Below, piece after piece: positions 35,072 through 43,928 of a stretch of DNA of 64,000 nt. Location of the stretch: assembly GCA_012520945.1 (NCBI GenBank), contig JAAYNH010000056.1:28416-92415 (forward strand), given 5' to 3'. A program made the position numbers and the translations under genes. Positions within the stretch are counted from its first letter, which is position 1. The number at the start of each line of letters is the position of its first letter. The notes below the pieces were generated by a model. That model worked only from the letters and a program-made list of their open reading frames with translations, searched no databases and was not told where the DNA came from. The stretch is from Treponema sp. Its GTDB lineage: Bacteria > Spirochaetota > Spirochaetia > Treponematales > Treponemataceae.

Positions 35072-36424
35072 TTAAAATAATGCTTGTACAAGTTGTTTTA
35101 TGTTTTGAATTTCTTGAACACCTGTTTCTTTTTCAGGTGCAAGAATGTTCATAAAGCCTAAACTTTGTGCAGTTTTTACCCGCTGTTTTAATCGCGGCAC
35201 AGGACGTATTTCACCTGCAAGACTTAATTCACCCACAACAACTGTAGATTCAGGCAAGCTCACATCTGTACGTGCCGAATACAGTGCCGCAGCCAACGCT
35301 CCGTCAATTGCACTTTCAGTCAACTTAATTCCGCCTGCAACATTTATATAAAGGTCTTGATCACTAAATTTTAGGCCGGCACGTTTTTCTAAAACAGCGG
35401 CTATACGACTCACCCGATTGTTATCAATTCGGTCTGAATAAACTCGTGTTATTGTGCTTTTTGCCGGCACACATAATGCCTGAATTTCCACCAAAAAAAC
35501 ACGACTGCCTTCAAAAACGGGAGCAACAGCAACTCCGGCAGGCAACTTCTCCGAACGTCGCGTTATAAACATTGTGCTTGGGTCTTCCACAGGTGTCAAA
35601 CCTTTTTCGCCCATTGAAAAAATGCCCAATTCATCTATTGAACCGAATCGATTTTTTTGTGCACGCAAAAAGCGAATTTCGTCATCATTTCTGTCAAAGG
35701 AAATCACTGTGTCTACCATATGCTCCAAAGACTTAGGACCGGCTATAGCTCCCTCTTTTGTTACATGTGCCACCAAAAACATTACAGCGTCGTTTTCTTT
35801 TACCCAGCTTATCAACTCATTAGCACAATATTTCAACTGATTTACAGTTCCTGGCACAAGTCCTGCTTCCGCCGAATATACAGTTTGAATTGAATCTATA
35901 ACAACAAAAACCGGATTGATAGAAATAAAGGCTTCTTCAATATCTTCCAGTCGTGTTGTACACAAAATTTTAATATTTTTACAATCAAGTCCAAGCCTAT
36001 CTGCACGGGAGCGAACTTGGGATGCAGATTCTTCACCGGAAACGTAAAGCACACTTTCTGAACTATTTTCAGAAATAGCAGCTAATGTTTGAAGTAATAA
36101 AGTGGACTTTCCAATGCCGGGTTCCCCGCCAATTAAGACAGCCGAACTTTTCATTGCTCCTCCACCCAAAACACGATCAAATTCACTAATGCCGGAAAAC
36201 AAACGCTCCCCTTCCATCGGATCAACTTTAACTAACGACATAGGTTTTATTCGTGTTGTGCTTTTTGAGCCTATCCCTAATCCACCTACATCGTTAACAG
36301 AAGCAACAGAATGTTCAACAAAACTATTCCATTGACCGCAATCAGGGCATCGCCCTAACCACTTTGGTTGACTATGTCCACAATTATTACATTTAAATAT
36401 TATTTCATTTTTCTTTTTTGCCAT
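35072..36424 (-). CDS. radA: DNA repair protein RadA
   Basis: 450 residues with the full RadA layout: N-terminal zinc finger (CNNCGHSQPKWLGRCPDCGQW), RecA-like ATPase with Walker A GEPGIGKST, the KNRFG motif (QKNRFGSIDELG) and a C-terminal Lon-protease-like domain (PESTVVVGELSLAGEIRPV). RadA promotes branch migration in recombination. No Shine-Dalgarno is present. A near-consensus promoter ends 6 bases before the ATG, suggesting a leaderless transcript that begins in the 77-base gap after the chemoreceptor gene. Confidence 0.96.
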   Translation of the reverse strand: MAKKKNEIIFKCNNCGHSQPKWLGRCPDCGQWNSFVEHSVASVNDVGGLGIGSKSTTRIKPMSLVKVDPMEGERLFSGISEFDRVLGGGAMKSSAVLIGGEPGIGKSTLLLQTLAAISENSSESVLYVSGEESASQVRSRADRLGLDCKNIKILCTTRLEDIEEAFISINPVFVVIDSIQTVYSAEAGLVPGTVNQLKYCANELISWVKENDAVMFLVAHVTKEGAIAGPKSLEHMVDTVISFDRNDDEIRFLRAQKNRFGSIDELGIFSMGEKGLTPVEDPSTMFITRRSEKLPAGVAVAPVFEGSRVFLVEIQALCVPAKSTITRVYSDRIDNNRVSRIAAVLEKRAGLKFSDQDLYINVAGGIKLTESAIDGALAAALYSARTDVSLPESTVVVGELSLAGEIRPVPRLKQRVKTAQSLGFMNILAPEKETGVQEIQNIKQLVQALF

Positions 36425-36430
36425 ATAAAC

Positions 36431-36459
36431 ATAATACGAAAAATTATATTTATTTGCAA
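36431..36459 (-). promoter_or_regulatory. Putative leaderless promoter of radA
   Basis: Minus strand TTGCAA (36454-36459), 17-bp spacer, TATTAT (36431-36436), 6 bases to the ATG at 36424. One of the clearest examples of the recurring geometry. Confidence 0.55.
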
Positions 36460-36501
36460 ATCTTTTTTATTTATTTTGAGTAGTCATAAAATAAAAAAAT
36501 A

Positions 36502-38604
36502 TCAAACCTTAAACTTTCCTATTTCTATAGCTAGACTTTCTATACTATCTTTATTCTTTTGACTAATTTCATTTACTTCCTGTACCGCATTACTAATTTG
36601 TGTTGCACCTACAGCCATCTCATTCATGCTATCCGTTATTATTCGTGTTAAATTATCAAGATTTTTCATTTCCTCAGCAATAAGCTCACTGCTTTTAAGC
36701 ATTTCATCAGAACCGTCTTTTACCTCCATGGTCACAGAACTAATATCTTGAATAGCCGTAAGAATTTCTATGCTAGCATTTTCCTGTTCTCGCATTGCTT
36801 GCGTAATTTGCATACTCAAATTTTTTGTTTTTTCTGACAAAGAAGAAATTATATCAAACTTATCTTCCACCGTTTTAACAGATGAAGAAACATCGCCTAT
36901 TTCTGCACTAAAACTTTTTAAGGCTGTTGTTATTCTTTTTCCTTGCATATTTGATTCTTCAGCAAGTTTTCTAATTTCATCGGCAACAACGGCAAATCCC
37001 TTTCCTGCATTTCCTGCATGAGCCGCTTCAATTGCAGCATTCATAGCAAGCAAGTTTGTTTGACTGGCAATACTTTGAATAACATTACTTGCCTCCAACA
37101 AACTGCCGGATTCATCATTAATTTTTTTTATAATTCCAATTACGTTATTCAAAAAAGATTTTCCGTCATCTGTGGCATACGAAAGATCTTGTACAACTTT
37201 ATCATTTCCTTCCAAAGTTTGTGCAACTGTTTTTATATTTGCCGTCATCTGCTCAATTGAAGCGGACGACTCTATAATACTTGCCGATTGTGCTTCAATA
37301 CTTGCGTTTAAATTTTTTATCGTGCGTATAATTTCTTCCATCGTTGCTACCGTTTCAGTAACACTTGCAGACTGATTAATTGCCTGATTTTTTACGCCTT
37401 CAATATTCACACTAATTTGATGCACAGCACTTGCCGTTTCTGTCATATTAATTGCAAGCTCATTTCCAACATCTTTCATAACAACAGTGTTGCCTCTTGC
37501 CATTATCAATGACTTATGAATCTTTTCAATAGTTTGATTAAAATATTGTTGCATCTCTGTAATTTCATTATTACCTGTAATATCTAAGCGTGATGTTAAG
37601 TCCCCATCTCCTTCAGCAATATTTTTTAAAGCATTTGTCGTTTTAGTGATAGGTCGAAGAATTTTTAAAGACATGAAAAAAATTATCACTAAATAAAAAA
37701 CAATTATGATTATAGACAGAAATATAAGCTCCAAACGCAAAGCTACTATTCCATCAACAAAATCGTTTTTAGGTGCACGAACAACAATAGTCCAACCCAT
37801 ATCGTTTTTTACTACACCGGCCATTATATATTCCCCTTCAAAAGGATAATACGAAATTTCCGGAATTTCTATCTTTGCATATTCTTGTATAAATAACCAC
37901 AATGTTTCATTTACTTTTTTCTTTTCTTTTACAAAATTTCTGTTTTTATGAGCAATATCAACACCATCTTCATCTACAATAAAACATCCTCCCGTTTTTC
38001 CTACAACAATATCATCTATTTGCTCTGTTAGCCATAAACCATCAACATTAATTCCAAGTACACCAATAAATTTATTATTTTCAGAATAAATCGGTAAAGA
38101 AAAAGTAATAACTAATTCATTTTGATTAATATATGGAGAAGATACGTACCTATTTCCTTTTTTTGCCTCAACAAACCAAATATTATCTACAAAGGACTTT
38201 TTTTTCCCGTTTGACTGGTGCCACATTCCTTCAGTATCTATTATAAATAAATCTTTGAGTACAGGATATTTTTTTAAAACTTCATTGAGAAAATTTGTTT
38301 TATTAAAAAATGAAATTGATTCATCATTAAGTTCAGGGCGATGAGTAAAATCTTCAAGAAATTGAAAAAACAAATTTATTCTTCCATTAATAATTTCTGT
38401 AACATCTATAGTTTTATCTTTTAAATGACTTTCAACTTTTTCAAATACAGACAGACGAGCTTTTTTCAATGCTATTAAAGATAAAGTTGCTATTGACATA
38501 AAAAGAATTGCACCTAACATAAGGATCATTTGATTTCTTAATGAAAAACGTTTTTTATTATTTGTTTTTTGAACGGAAAGTATAGTATCTTTTTTTCCAC
38601 TCAT
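36502..38604 (-). CDS. Methyl-accepting chemotaxis protein
   Basis: 700 residues from ATG 38602-38604 ([10 protein letters not shown]), chosen because AAAGGTGG lies 6 bases upstream; an in-frame GTG three codons earlier lies on that site. TM1 (about 22-45) is followed by a periplasmic double-Cache sensor (about 50-285; [29 protein letters not shown]), TM2 (about 290-315), a HAMP domain and the signalling region with hairpin [38 protein letters not shown]. dCache chemoreceptors usually sense amino acids or other small molecules directly. No CheB/CheR pentapeptide tail is seen. It is not next to other chemotaxis genes. Confidence 0.95.
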   Translation of the reverse strand: MSGKKDTILSVQKTNNKKRFSLRNQMILMLGAILFMSIATLSLIALKKARLSVFEKVESHLKDKTIDVTEIINGRINLFFQFLEDFTHRPELNDESISFFNKTNFLNEVLKKYPVLKDLFIIDTEGMWHQSNGKKKSFVDNIWFVEAKKGNRYVSSPYINQNELVITFSLPIYSENNKFIGVLGINVDGLWLTEQIDDIVVGKTGGCFIVDEDGVDIAHKNRNFVKEKKKVNETLWLFIQEYAKIEIPEISYYPFEGEYIMAGVVKNDMGWTIVVRAPKNDFVDGIVALRLELIFLSIIIIVFYLVIIFFMSLKILRPITKTTNALKNIAEGDGDLTSRLDITGNNEITEMQQYFNQTIEKIHKSLIMARGNTVVMKDVGNELAINMTETASAVHQISVNIEGVKNQAINQSASVTETVATMEEIIRTIKNLNASIEAQSASIIESSASIEQMTANIKTVAQTLEGNDKVVQDLSYATDDGKSFLNNVIGIIKKINDESGSLLEASNVIQSIASQTNLLAMNAAIEAAHAGNAGKGFAVVADEIRKLAEESNMQGKRITTALKSFSAEIGDVSSSVKTVEDKFDIISSLSEKTKNLSMQITQAMREQENASIEILTAIQDISSVTMEVKDGSDEMLKSSELIAEEMKNLDNLTRIITDSMNEMAVGATQISNAVQEVNEISQKNKDSIESLAIEIGKFKV

Positions 38605-38729
38605 TCTTGCCACCTTTAAAATATAAGTTTATAAGAAAGCATATCATAAATATTAATTATAGTAAATATTTTAACACATTACAATATATTTGATATAAAA
38701 CTTTATCTTTGCATTGATATGTTTAATAT

Positions 38730-38758
38730 TTGTAATGATTTGTTTTCTTTAATATAAT
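38730..38758 (+). promoter_or_regulatory. Putative short-leader promoter of rtcB
   Basis: TTGTAA (38730-38735), 17-bp spacer, TATAAT (38753-38758), 8 bases to the ATG. No ribosome site. Confidence 0.5.
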
Positions 38759-38766
38759 TTAGATAT

Positions 38767-39855
38767 ATGATAACTTTTACAAACAAATACGAAAATGAAG
38801 TAAAAATTTTTACAGACCAAATTGACGACACTTCTCTTGCACAAATCACTGAACTTGCCAATTGCGAGCCGTATGCTCACTCAAAAATTCGTATCATGCC
38901 CGATGTTCATGCAGGAAAGGGTTGTACAATTGGAACAACAATGACAATTCGCGATTGCATTACACCAAACCTTGTAGGTGTAGACATTGGTTGCGGAATG
39001 CTTACAATTGAGCTAAATATATCATCCGTAGATTTTAAAACATTGGACAAAATTATTTATGAGTTAATTCCGCACGGCTTTGACATACACAAACATCCGA
39101 GCGATTATGATTTTTCTGATTTACGTTGTGCAAATAATCCTGACATCGATTTGTACAGAGGTCAATGTTCACTTGGCACACTTGGTGGAGGTAATCATTT
39201 TATAGAAATTGACAAAGATGATAATGGCACTTTATATCTTATCATTCATTCCGGCTCACGAAACATTGGACTCAGCGTTGCAACACATTATCAAAAAATT
39301 GCAGAAAACACAAATCGATGTCAAGAAAATCGTGAGCTTTCGTTTCTAACGAACAATGATTTTTCAAACTATATTCATGATGTAAAAATTATGCAACAGT
39401 TTGCTAGCGACAATCGTAAACGCATGGCAGAAATTATCTTGGCCACTATGGGTTGGATTGCAAAAAACCAATTTGAAACAATTCATAATTATATTGACAC
39501 TGACAAAATGATTTTGCGCAAAGGAGCAATCCGTGCTGAAAAAGATGAACGCGTTTTAATCCCCATAAATATGAAAGACGGTTGCATCATAGCACGCGGA
39601 CATGGTAATCCTGACTGGAATTTTTCAGCACCACACGGAGCAGGTAGAGTTCTTTCACGAACACAAGCAAAAAAACAACTTTCTATGAATACATTTCAAA
39701 ATTCTATGAAAGGCATTTATACAACATCGGTTAAAAAATCTACACTTGATGAATCTCCTGAGGCTTACAAAAGTATATCCGATATTTTATCGTGGATTAA
39801 CGACAGTGTTACGGTAGAAAAAATTATAAAACCCATTTACAATTTCAAGGCTTAA
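38767..39855 (+). CDS. rtcB: RtcB-family RNA ligase
   Basis: 362 residues, the shorter RtcB2-like form. Manganese and active-site motifs are present: MPDVHAGKGCTIG, VGVDIGCGM with the bridging Cys, GTLGGGNHFIEID, HSGSRNIG and the guanylylated His in FSAPHGAGRVLSR. RtcB joins RNA 2',3'-cyclic phosphate or 3'-phosphate ends to 5'-OH ends, in repair after ribotoxin cleavage or in tRNA splicing. No RtcA, archease or toxin gene is adjacent. Its stop overlaps that of the convergent DMT remnant by 11 bases. There is no ribosome site; translation is probably from a nearly leaderless mRNA. Confidence 0.93.
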   Translation: MITFTNKYENEVKIFTDQIDDTSLAQITELANCEPYAHSKIRIMPDVHAGKGCTIGTTMTIRDCITPNLVGVDIGCGMLTIELNISSVDFKTLDKIIYELIPHGFDIHKHPSDYDFSDLRCANNPDIDLYRGQCSLGTLGGGNHFIEIDKDDNGTLYLIIHSGSRNIGLSVATHYQKIAENTNRCQENRELSFLTNNDFSNYIHDVKIMQQFASDNRKRMAEIILATMGWIAKNQFETIHNYIDTDKMILRKGAIRAEKDERVLIPINMKDGCIIARGHGNPDWNFSAPHGAGRVLSRTQAKKQLSMNTFQNSMKGIYTTSVKKSTLDESPEAYKSISDILSWINDSVTVEKIIKPIYNFKA

Positions 39856-40680
39856 TATTTGTTTCATGCGAAATACTATTTGTACTGTCTTTTTTTGTAG
39901 ACAATGTTGTTACAATTAATGCGGTTAAAACAAGTATGCCTCCAAATACAATATTTAATGTCAATTTTTCAGATAAAAAAAATACAGAAGATAAAACAGT
40001 TACAACAGGTTCTAAAGTAGACACAAGTGCAGCTATTGATGCCCCTGTTCTTTCCATTCCGTTAAGAAAAGACCAAAAAGCAAGAACCGTTGAAATCATA
40101 GCTATTAAAAAAACAGATGCATATCCTAAACTGTCGACCGGCGGAACAAATCCTGTAAAAATGTTTATTATACCATATGCAAATGCTGTACCTAACATAA
40201 TAAATGCTGATGACTGAACACTCATTCCTTCTTTTTTTTTGCATTAAATTCGCCACCTATAATTACAAGTGCTCCTGTTAGAGAAAGTATTAATGAGATT
40301 ATTTTTAGCACGGAAACTTTTTCTTTCATAAACAAGACAGAACCTAACATTACAAATGCCGGATATGTATATAACAAAAGTGAAACGACACCGGCAGATG
40401 CATAATTCAACGCCATAAAATAACAACAAGACTGCCCTGCATATCCAAAAAAACCAAGAAGCAAAAACAAAATACTTTCTTTTTTTGAAGGGAAAGATAA
40501 CTTTCTGATAAATATTAGAGAAAACATAAATAATGCTGCAACTGAAAATCTAAGGAAAAGCAAAGTAAACGTACCGACGTTTGCTGAATAAGCCATCTTT
40601 GCAAAAATAGGTGTAAAACCAAAAGAGATTGCCGATATTGCAACGAGAAATATTCCGTTATTTTTTTTCTGTTTTTTCAT
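39845..40680 (-). pseudogene. DMT/EamA-family transporter, frameshifted and internally shortened
   Basis: Two open frames make one gene. Codons from 40680 to 40222 give 152 residues of the first EamA repeat (ISFGFTPIFAKMAY, LNYASAGVVSLLLYTYPAFVML) and stop just after a run of nine A on the coding strand (40232-40240). The next frame (40225 to 39845) gives the second repeat (FWSFLNGMERTGASIAALVSTLEPVVTVL). One added A would fuse them in frame to about 279 residues. The second repeat also lacks roughly 30-40 residues between GTAFAYGII and NIFTGFVPP, the place of its first two helices. The shift alone could be slippage or phase variation. The internal loss makes decay more likely. Confidence 0.75.
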
Positions 40681-40723
40681 AGCATTTTATTATTGGTAAC
40701 TTTTTTAAAACCATAATTTGGTT

Positions 40724-40753
40724 CAAAAAAAAGGCTATAAAATTTATAGCCTT
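40724..40753 (-). terminator. Rho-independent terminator after the hemerythrin gene
   Basis: Minus strand AAGGCTATAA-ATT-TTATAGCCTT, a perfect 10-bp stem with a 3-base loop, followed by eight T. It lies about 25 bases past the hemerythrin stop. Confidence 0.9.
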
Positions 40754-40777
40754 TCCTATCTAACAAGTGTTTTTTGA

Positions 40778-41185
40778 TTAACCTATTTCCTTATCTGAAA
40801 AAAACGGAACATATTGCATATCTATTTTCATAATATGATTTGTTATCCAATCTATTAAAAAATCTAAAACATTTATACTTATACCAAGCTCACTTTTTTT
40901 ATTTCGTTCAATAAATTCTGCTATTTTATCTACATATATTTTATGCAAGGCCTTATGTTCTTCTTTTTTAGGATAATTATATTTATCGAATGCACGTTCT
41001 TCATTCCCAAAATGATACACAGTATAATCTGAAAGTTCTTGCAAAATATTACCGATAACTTCACTTGCTTTTCGTGCTTTCATGGCCTCATTTAAATCAT
41101 TGATAATTGAAATCAATTTTTTGTGTTGCTCATCGATCGTATCAATACCAACTGCAATTTTTTTTGTCCATTCAAATAACTTCAT
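40778..41185 (-). CDS. Bacteriohemerythrin
   Basis: 135 residues, the usual length, with the diiron ligands in order: IDTIDEQHKKLI, YHFGNEERAF (HxxxE), EEHKALH and the late DWITNHIMKID (HxxxD). It binds oxygen reversibly at a non-haem diiron site and in anaerobes probably scavenges or senses oxygen. A very strong GGGGGG ribosome site lies 6 bases before the ATG and a hairpin follows the gene, so it is a single-gene unit expected to be well translated. Confidence 0.95.
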   Translation of the reverse strand: MKLFEWTKKIAVGIDTIDEQHKKLISIINDLNEAMKARKASEVIGNILQELSDYTVYHFGNEERAFDKYNYPKKEEHKALHKIYVDKIAEFIERNKKSELGISINVLDFLIDWITNHIMKIDMQYVPFFSDKEIG

Positions 41186-41361
41186 TCGTTTCCCCCCAAT
41201 AGAGTATGTATTATATTTAAATTTTTTTATTGTTACTTTACATTAATAATTATACACTAAAATCATTTTTTTTCATCATTTTTAAAATTATTTTACTTTC
41301 ATTTTTTTTTCTTTCATTTAAAAATAATTTTTTTCCCATAATTTATTTAATCCTTAATATC

Positions 41362-41390
41362 TTGAAAAAATAATATATTTAACCGATAAT
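41362..41390 (+). promoter_or_regulatory. Putative leaderless promoter of the PII-like gene
   Basis: TTGAAA (41362-41367), 17-bp spacer, GATAAT (41385-41390), 6 bases to the ATG at 41397. No ribosome site. Confidence 0.5.
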
Positions 41391-41396
41391 AAAATT

Positions 41397-41735
41397 ATGC
41401 AATTATTAATATTAGTCTTAAATAAGACGGAAAAATTAAATGACTTACTTTTAGCTCTTGGAAACAATGGTATTTCCGGTGGTACCATTTTAGACTCAAC
41501 CGGAATGGCACGAATGTTATACGATTCAAACATAGGCATTCCTTTTTTCAGTGCAATAAATATGATGATGAGCGATGGTCGACCTATGAATAAAACTGTG
41601 TTTATGGTTTTAGACGACGACAAAGTAGACACTGCAAAAGACACAATAAAAACCGTTTGTAATTTTAATGAACCCGGCGTTGGAGTAATGTTTACATTGC
41701 CTGTTTCATCTTTTGAAGGTTCAAAAAAACTATAA
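41397..41735 (+). CDS. PII-like signalling protein
   Basis: 112 residues with a ferredoxin-like PII fold pattern: MQLLILVLNKTEKLNDLLLALGNNGI (strand-helix-strand), a variable T-loop region around LYDSNIGIPFFSAINMMMSDGRPMN, then KTVFMVLDDDKVDTAKDTIKTV and GVGVMFTLPV. The uridylylated Tyr and ATP-binding TGxxGDGKIF loop of GlnB/GlnK are absent, so it is not a classical nitrogen PII. It is 85 bases upstream of a CPA2-type antiporter on the same strand, which suggests it regulates that transporter as other PII-like proteins do (SbtB with SbtA, for example). That pairing is inference. The promoter-to-ATG distance suggests a leaderless message. Confidence 0.72.
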   Translation: MQLLILVLNKTEKLNDLLLALGNNGISGGTILDSTGMARMLYDSNIGIPFFSAINMMMSDGRPMNKTVFMVLDDDKVDTAKDTIKTVCNFNEPGVGVMFTLPVSSFEGSKKL

Positions 41736-41820
41736 AAATTTGACATCTTTTTTTATTATATTTTTATTTGTATTTTAAAAAAAATAATATTTACTCATTG
41801 TTTTTAATAAGAGGTTTAAA

Positions 41821-42993
41821 ATGAATATTTTATATTATCTTGGCATTGTGCTTTTAGCAGGATTAGGTGTTGCTAAGATATTGCGAAAAATTAAATTTCC
41901 AAATGTAACCGGATATTTAATTGCCGGTATTTTAATTGGTCATAATGTCTTAAATCTGGTTCCTAAGAATATTGTAACCGAACTTAATATTGTTTCTGAA
42001 GTTGCTCTTGGTTTTATTGCTTATTCAATTGGAAGCTCCTTTCGTTTTTCAAATCTTAAACAACAAGGCAAAGGTACAGTTGTCATAGCTTTTATGGAAG
42101 CTTTAATGGCTATGCTCTTAGTCTTTCTTGTATTATTTTTCGTGCTTAAAACGGACTTACCTTTTGCCCTAATGATCAGCTCAATAGCATGTGCAACTGC
42201 TCCTGCCGCAACGCTTATGGTTATTCGCCAATATAATGCAAAAGGTCCTCTTGTTGATACTTTGTTACCCGTTGTTGCCTTAGATGATATGGTTAGTATT
42301 ATTGCATTCGGTGTTGCCGCTTCAATTTCAAAAGCTTTAATAAGCGGCACCGGCACAAATATTCAGGCGATGCTCTTAGTGCCTTTTTGGGAAATTACCC
42401 TTGCTTTTTTACTAGGCATTAGTTTAGGACTTTTGCTTACTCTCTTTTTAAAATTTACAAAGTCTGAAGGAAACTATCTTAATATAATTATTGCAGTTAT
42501 TTTTATCGGTATTGCAATTGCTATTTATTTTAAAATTTCACCTTTGTTATTGTGCATGGCTTTAGGAGCATTTATTGCAAATGCATTACCTAATCCTGCA
42601 AAAGCATTTAATATTGTTGACCCCATAACAACACCCATTTTTGTAATATTTTTTACAATTTCAGGTGCAGCCTTAGACTTAGGTTCTCTTGTACATGTTG
42701 GTGTCATAGGAGTTACATATCTAGTTGTGCGGGCAATTGGAAAATGGATCGGTACATATATTTCATGTAAAATGTTTAATAAACCCAAAACAGTTACACG
42801 ATATTTAGGAATTGCTCTTATGCCACAAGCAGGAGTTGCACTGGGACTTTCTCTCATGGCTGCTAACCTAATTGGTGGAGAACACGGCGACCAAGTTCGC
42901 ACCGTTATCTTGGCAACAACCGTTGTTTATGAATTAATTGGTCCTCTTGCCGCAAAGTTTGCACTAAAAAAAGCCGGTGAGCTTCATGAATAA
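41821..42993 (+). CDS. CPA2-family cation:proton antiporter
   Basis: 390 residues, about eleven to thirteen membrane helices. FPNVTGYLIAGILIGHNVLNLVP at the N-terminus, the ATAPAATLMVIRQYNAKGPLVDTLLPVVALDDM crossover region with the paired-acid site reduced to LDD, and LMPQAGVALGLSLMAANL near the end mark the Kef/NapA-type fold. No C-terminal RCK (TrkA-N) domain is attached, unlike KefB/C. The upstream PII-like protein may take that regulatory role. AAGAGG lies 7 bases before the ATG. The 3' end runs 10 bases into the V-ATPase remnant on the other strand. Na+ or K+ cannot be chosen from sequence. Confidence 0.9.
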   Translation: MNILYYLGIVLLAGLGVAKILRKIKFPNVTGYLIAGILIGHNVLNLVPKNIVTELNIVSEVALGFIAYSIGSSFRFSNLKQQGKGTVVIAFMEALMAMLLVFLVLFFVLKTDLPFALMISSIACATAPAATLMVIRQYNAKGPLVDTLLPVVALDDMVSIIAFGVAASISKALISGTGTNIQAMLLVPFWEITLAFLLGISLGLLLTLFLKFTKSEGNYLNIIIAVIFIGIAIAIYFKISPLLLCMALGAFIANALPNPAKAFNIVDPITTPIFVIFFTISGAALDLGSLVHVGVIGVTYLVVRAIGKWIGTYISCKMFNKPKTVTRYLGIALMPQAGVALGLSLMAANLIGGEHGDQVRTVILATTVVYELIGPLAAKFALKKAGELHE

Positions 42994-43139
42994 GTTTCAG
43001 TTTCTAATTTTTCATTCGGTATAAATTCCCATTTTTTTTCTATATTAAGTGGTTCCAGACGCTCACCGGGAAGTAAAAATGCACCACTTTTCTCATACAT
43101 ATCTTTTAATGGACGTTGAATACCGTCATAAATTGTTGT
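42984..43139 (-). pseudogene. Fragment of V-type ATPase subunit A
   Basis: On the minus strand, in a frame with no start codon, the sequence reads TTIYDGIQRPLKDMY, EKSGAFLLPGERLEPLNI, EKKWEFIPNEKL and then stops (TGA, 42984-42986). This is the N-terminal beta-barrel end and linker of the catalytic A subunit of V/A-type ATPases, about 50 residues of some 590. The rest of the gene is absent on both sides. It is fused directly to the truncated lipoprotein upstream and overlaps the antiporter 3' end. It marks a deletion or insertion scar. Confidence 0.82.
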
Positions 43140-43387
43140 TTTAAAGTAAATTCTTCTGAATTTTCATCTTTCCAGTATAAAAAAACATATCCTTCTTTCA
43201 ACGGGTCGGTTGCAGGCTTTTTTGCTTTATCACCGCTTTTAACCTTCTGAACGTCAGGAACGGGTGTTCCTCCGTCCGTTTCAAAAGTTACATCATAAGA
43301 TGGGAGGGCTACATTATTTGGACAGCTTGTGAATATTGTCAAAATCAAAACTATTCCAACCACTTGTAAAATTAGCTTTTTTATCAC
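43106..43387 (-). pseudogene. Truncated lipoprotein with one Listeria-Bacteroides (InlB B-type) repeat
   Basis: 93 codons. Lipoprotein signal (KKLILQVVGIVLILTIFTSC) and then one repeat typical of the family: YDVTFETDGGTPVPDVQKVKSGDKAKKPATDPLKEGYVFLYW. The repeat stops before its usual last strand (near base 43150) and the frame runs out of frame into the V-ATPase fragment, ending as KQQFMTVFNVH. Treponemal proteins of this group usually continue with more repeats and a large surface domain, which is missing. The GTG start lies only one base after GGAGG, an unusually close spacing, so translation may be poor. Confidence 0.7.
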
Positions 43388-43511
43388 GCCTCCTTTACTA
43401 ATTTCTCAATTTCTTTATATAAATCTTAACACACATTAAATGAAAAACATAACTTAACGATTGTCAATATTGCTTTCCTCAATGGTACTTTCCACAACAT
43501 AAAAAAATTTC

Positions 43512-43883
43512 TCATCGTGCAAGCACATCCACTTCTTCATCTTTACTGCCTTCTAAGCGAATTACAACTTTATTCGGCAAGCATGCAATCCATTGACCGC
43601 TTTTTTCAATTTTGCCTGCAGAAACACACGTTCCATTCGGACAACATGACTCAACAACATACACTTTACCATCTTCAATACCAACTATAGTTTTACCTAT
43701 TGCTCCTTCAATTTCATACAATCCGTTTTTTTCTAAACTAAAAACATATTTTCCTTTTGGAGACTCTACAACTAATAACTTTTGTCCCTTATCCTTTTCA
43801 ACCGCAAAAACAATGCTTAACAAAACCACACATAATGAGAAAAAAACGAACAAAAGATCAAAAGGCTTCACAAATTTTTTCAT
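43512..43883 (-). CDS. NusG domain II (NusG_II) family exported/anchored protein
   Basis: 123 residues. One N-terminal membrane helix (about 8-28, FDLLFVFFSLCVVLLSIVFAV) is followed by a small beta domain with KYVFSLEKNGLYEIEGAIGKTIVGIEDGKVYVVESCCPNGTC and GQWIACLPNKVVIRLEG, the hallmark of the NusG_II family (the ESCCPNGTC and ACLPN cysteines are conserved). These proteins are not transcription factors; the function is unknown, and in many bacteria the gene sits near electron-transport or flavin genes. Here it is divergent from a DTW gene with only 45 bases between the starts and no ribosome site. Confidence 0.83.
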   Translation of the reverse strand: MKKFVKPFDLLFVFFSLCVVLLSIVFAVEKDKGQKLLVVESPKGKYVFSLEKNGLYEIEGAIGKTIVGIEDGKVYVVESCCPNGTCVSAGKIEKSGQWIACLPNKVVIRLEGSKDEEVDVLAR

Positions 43884-43928
43884 ACAAATTTATTAGCATA
43901 AATTTCACATTTTTGCTATACTTTTATT
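43884..43928. promoter_or_regulatory. 45-bp divergent promoter region with two overlapping leaderless-type promoters
   Basis: Rightward: TTAGCA (43893-43898), 18-bp spacer, TATACT (43917-43922), 6 bases to the DTW ATG. Leftward: TAGCAA (43913-43918 on the minus strand), 17-bp spacer, TAATAA (43890-43895), 6 bases to the NusG_II ATG. Neither gene has a Shine-Dalgarno sequence. The leftward boxes are weak. Confidence 0.45.
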
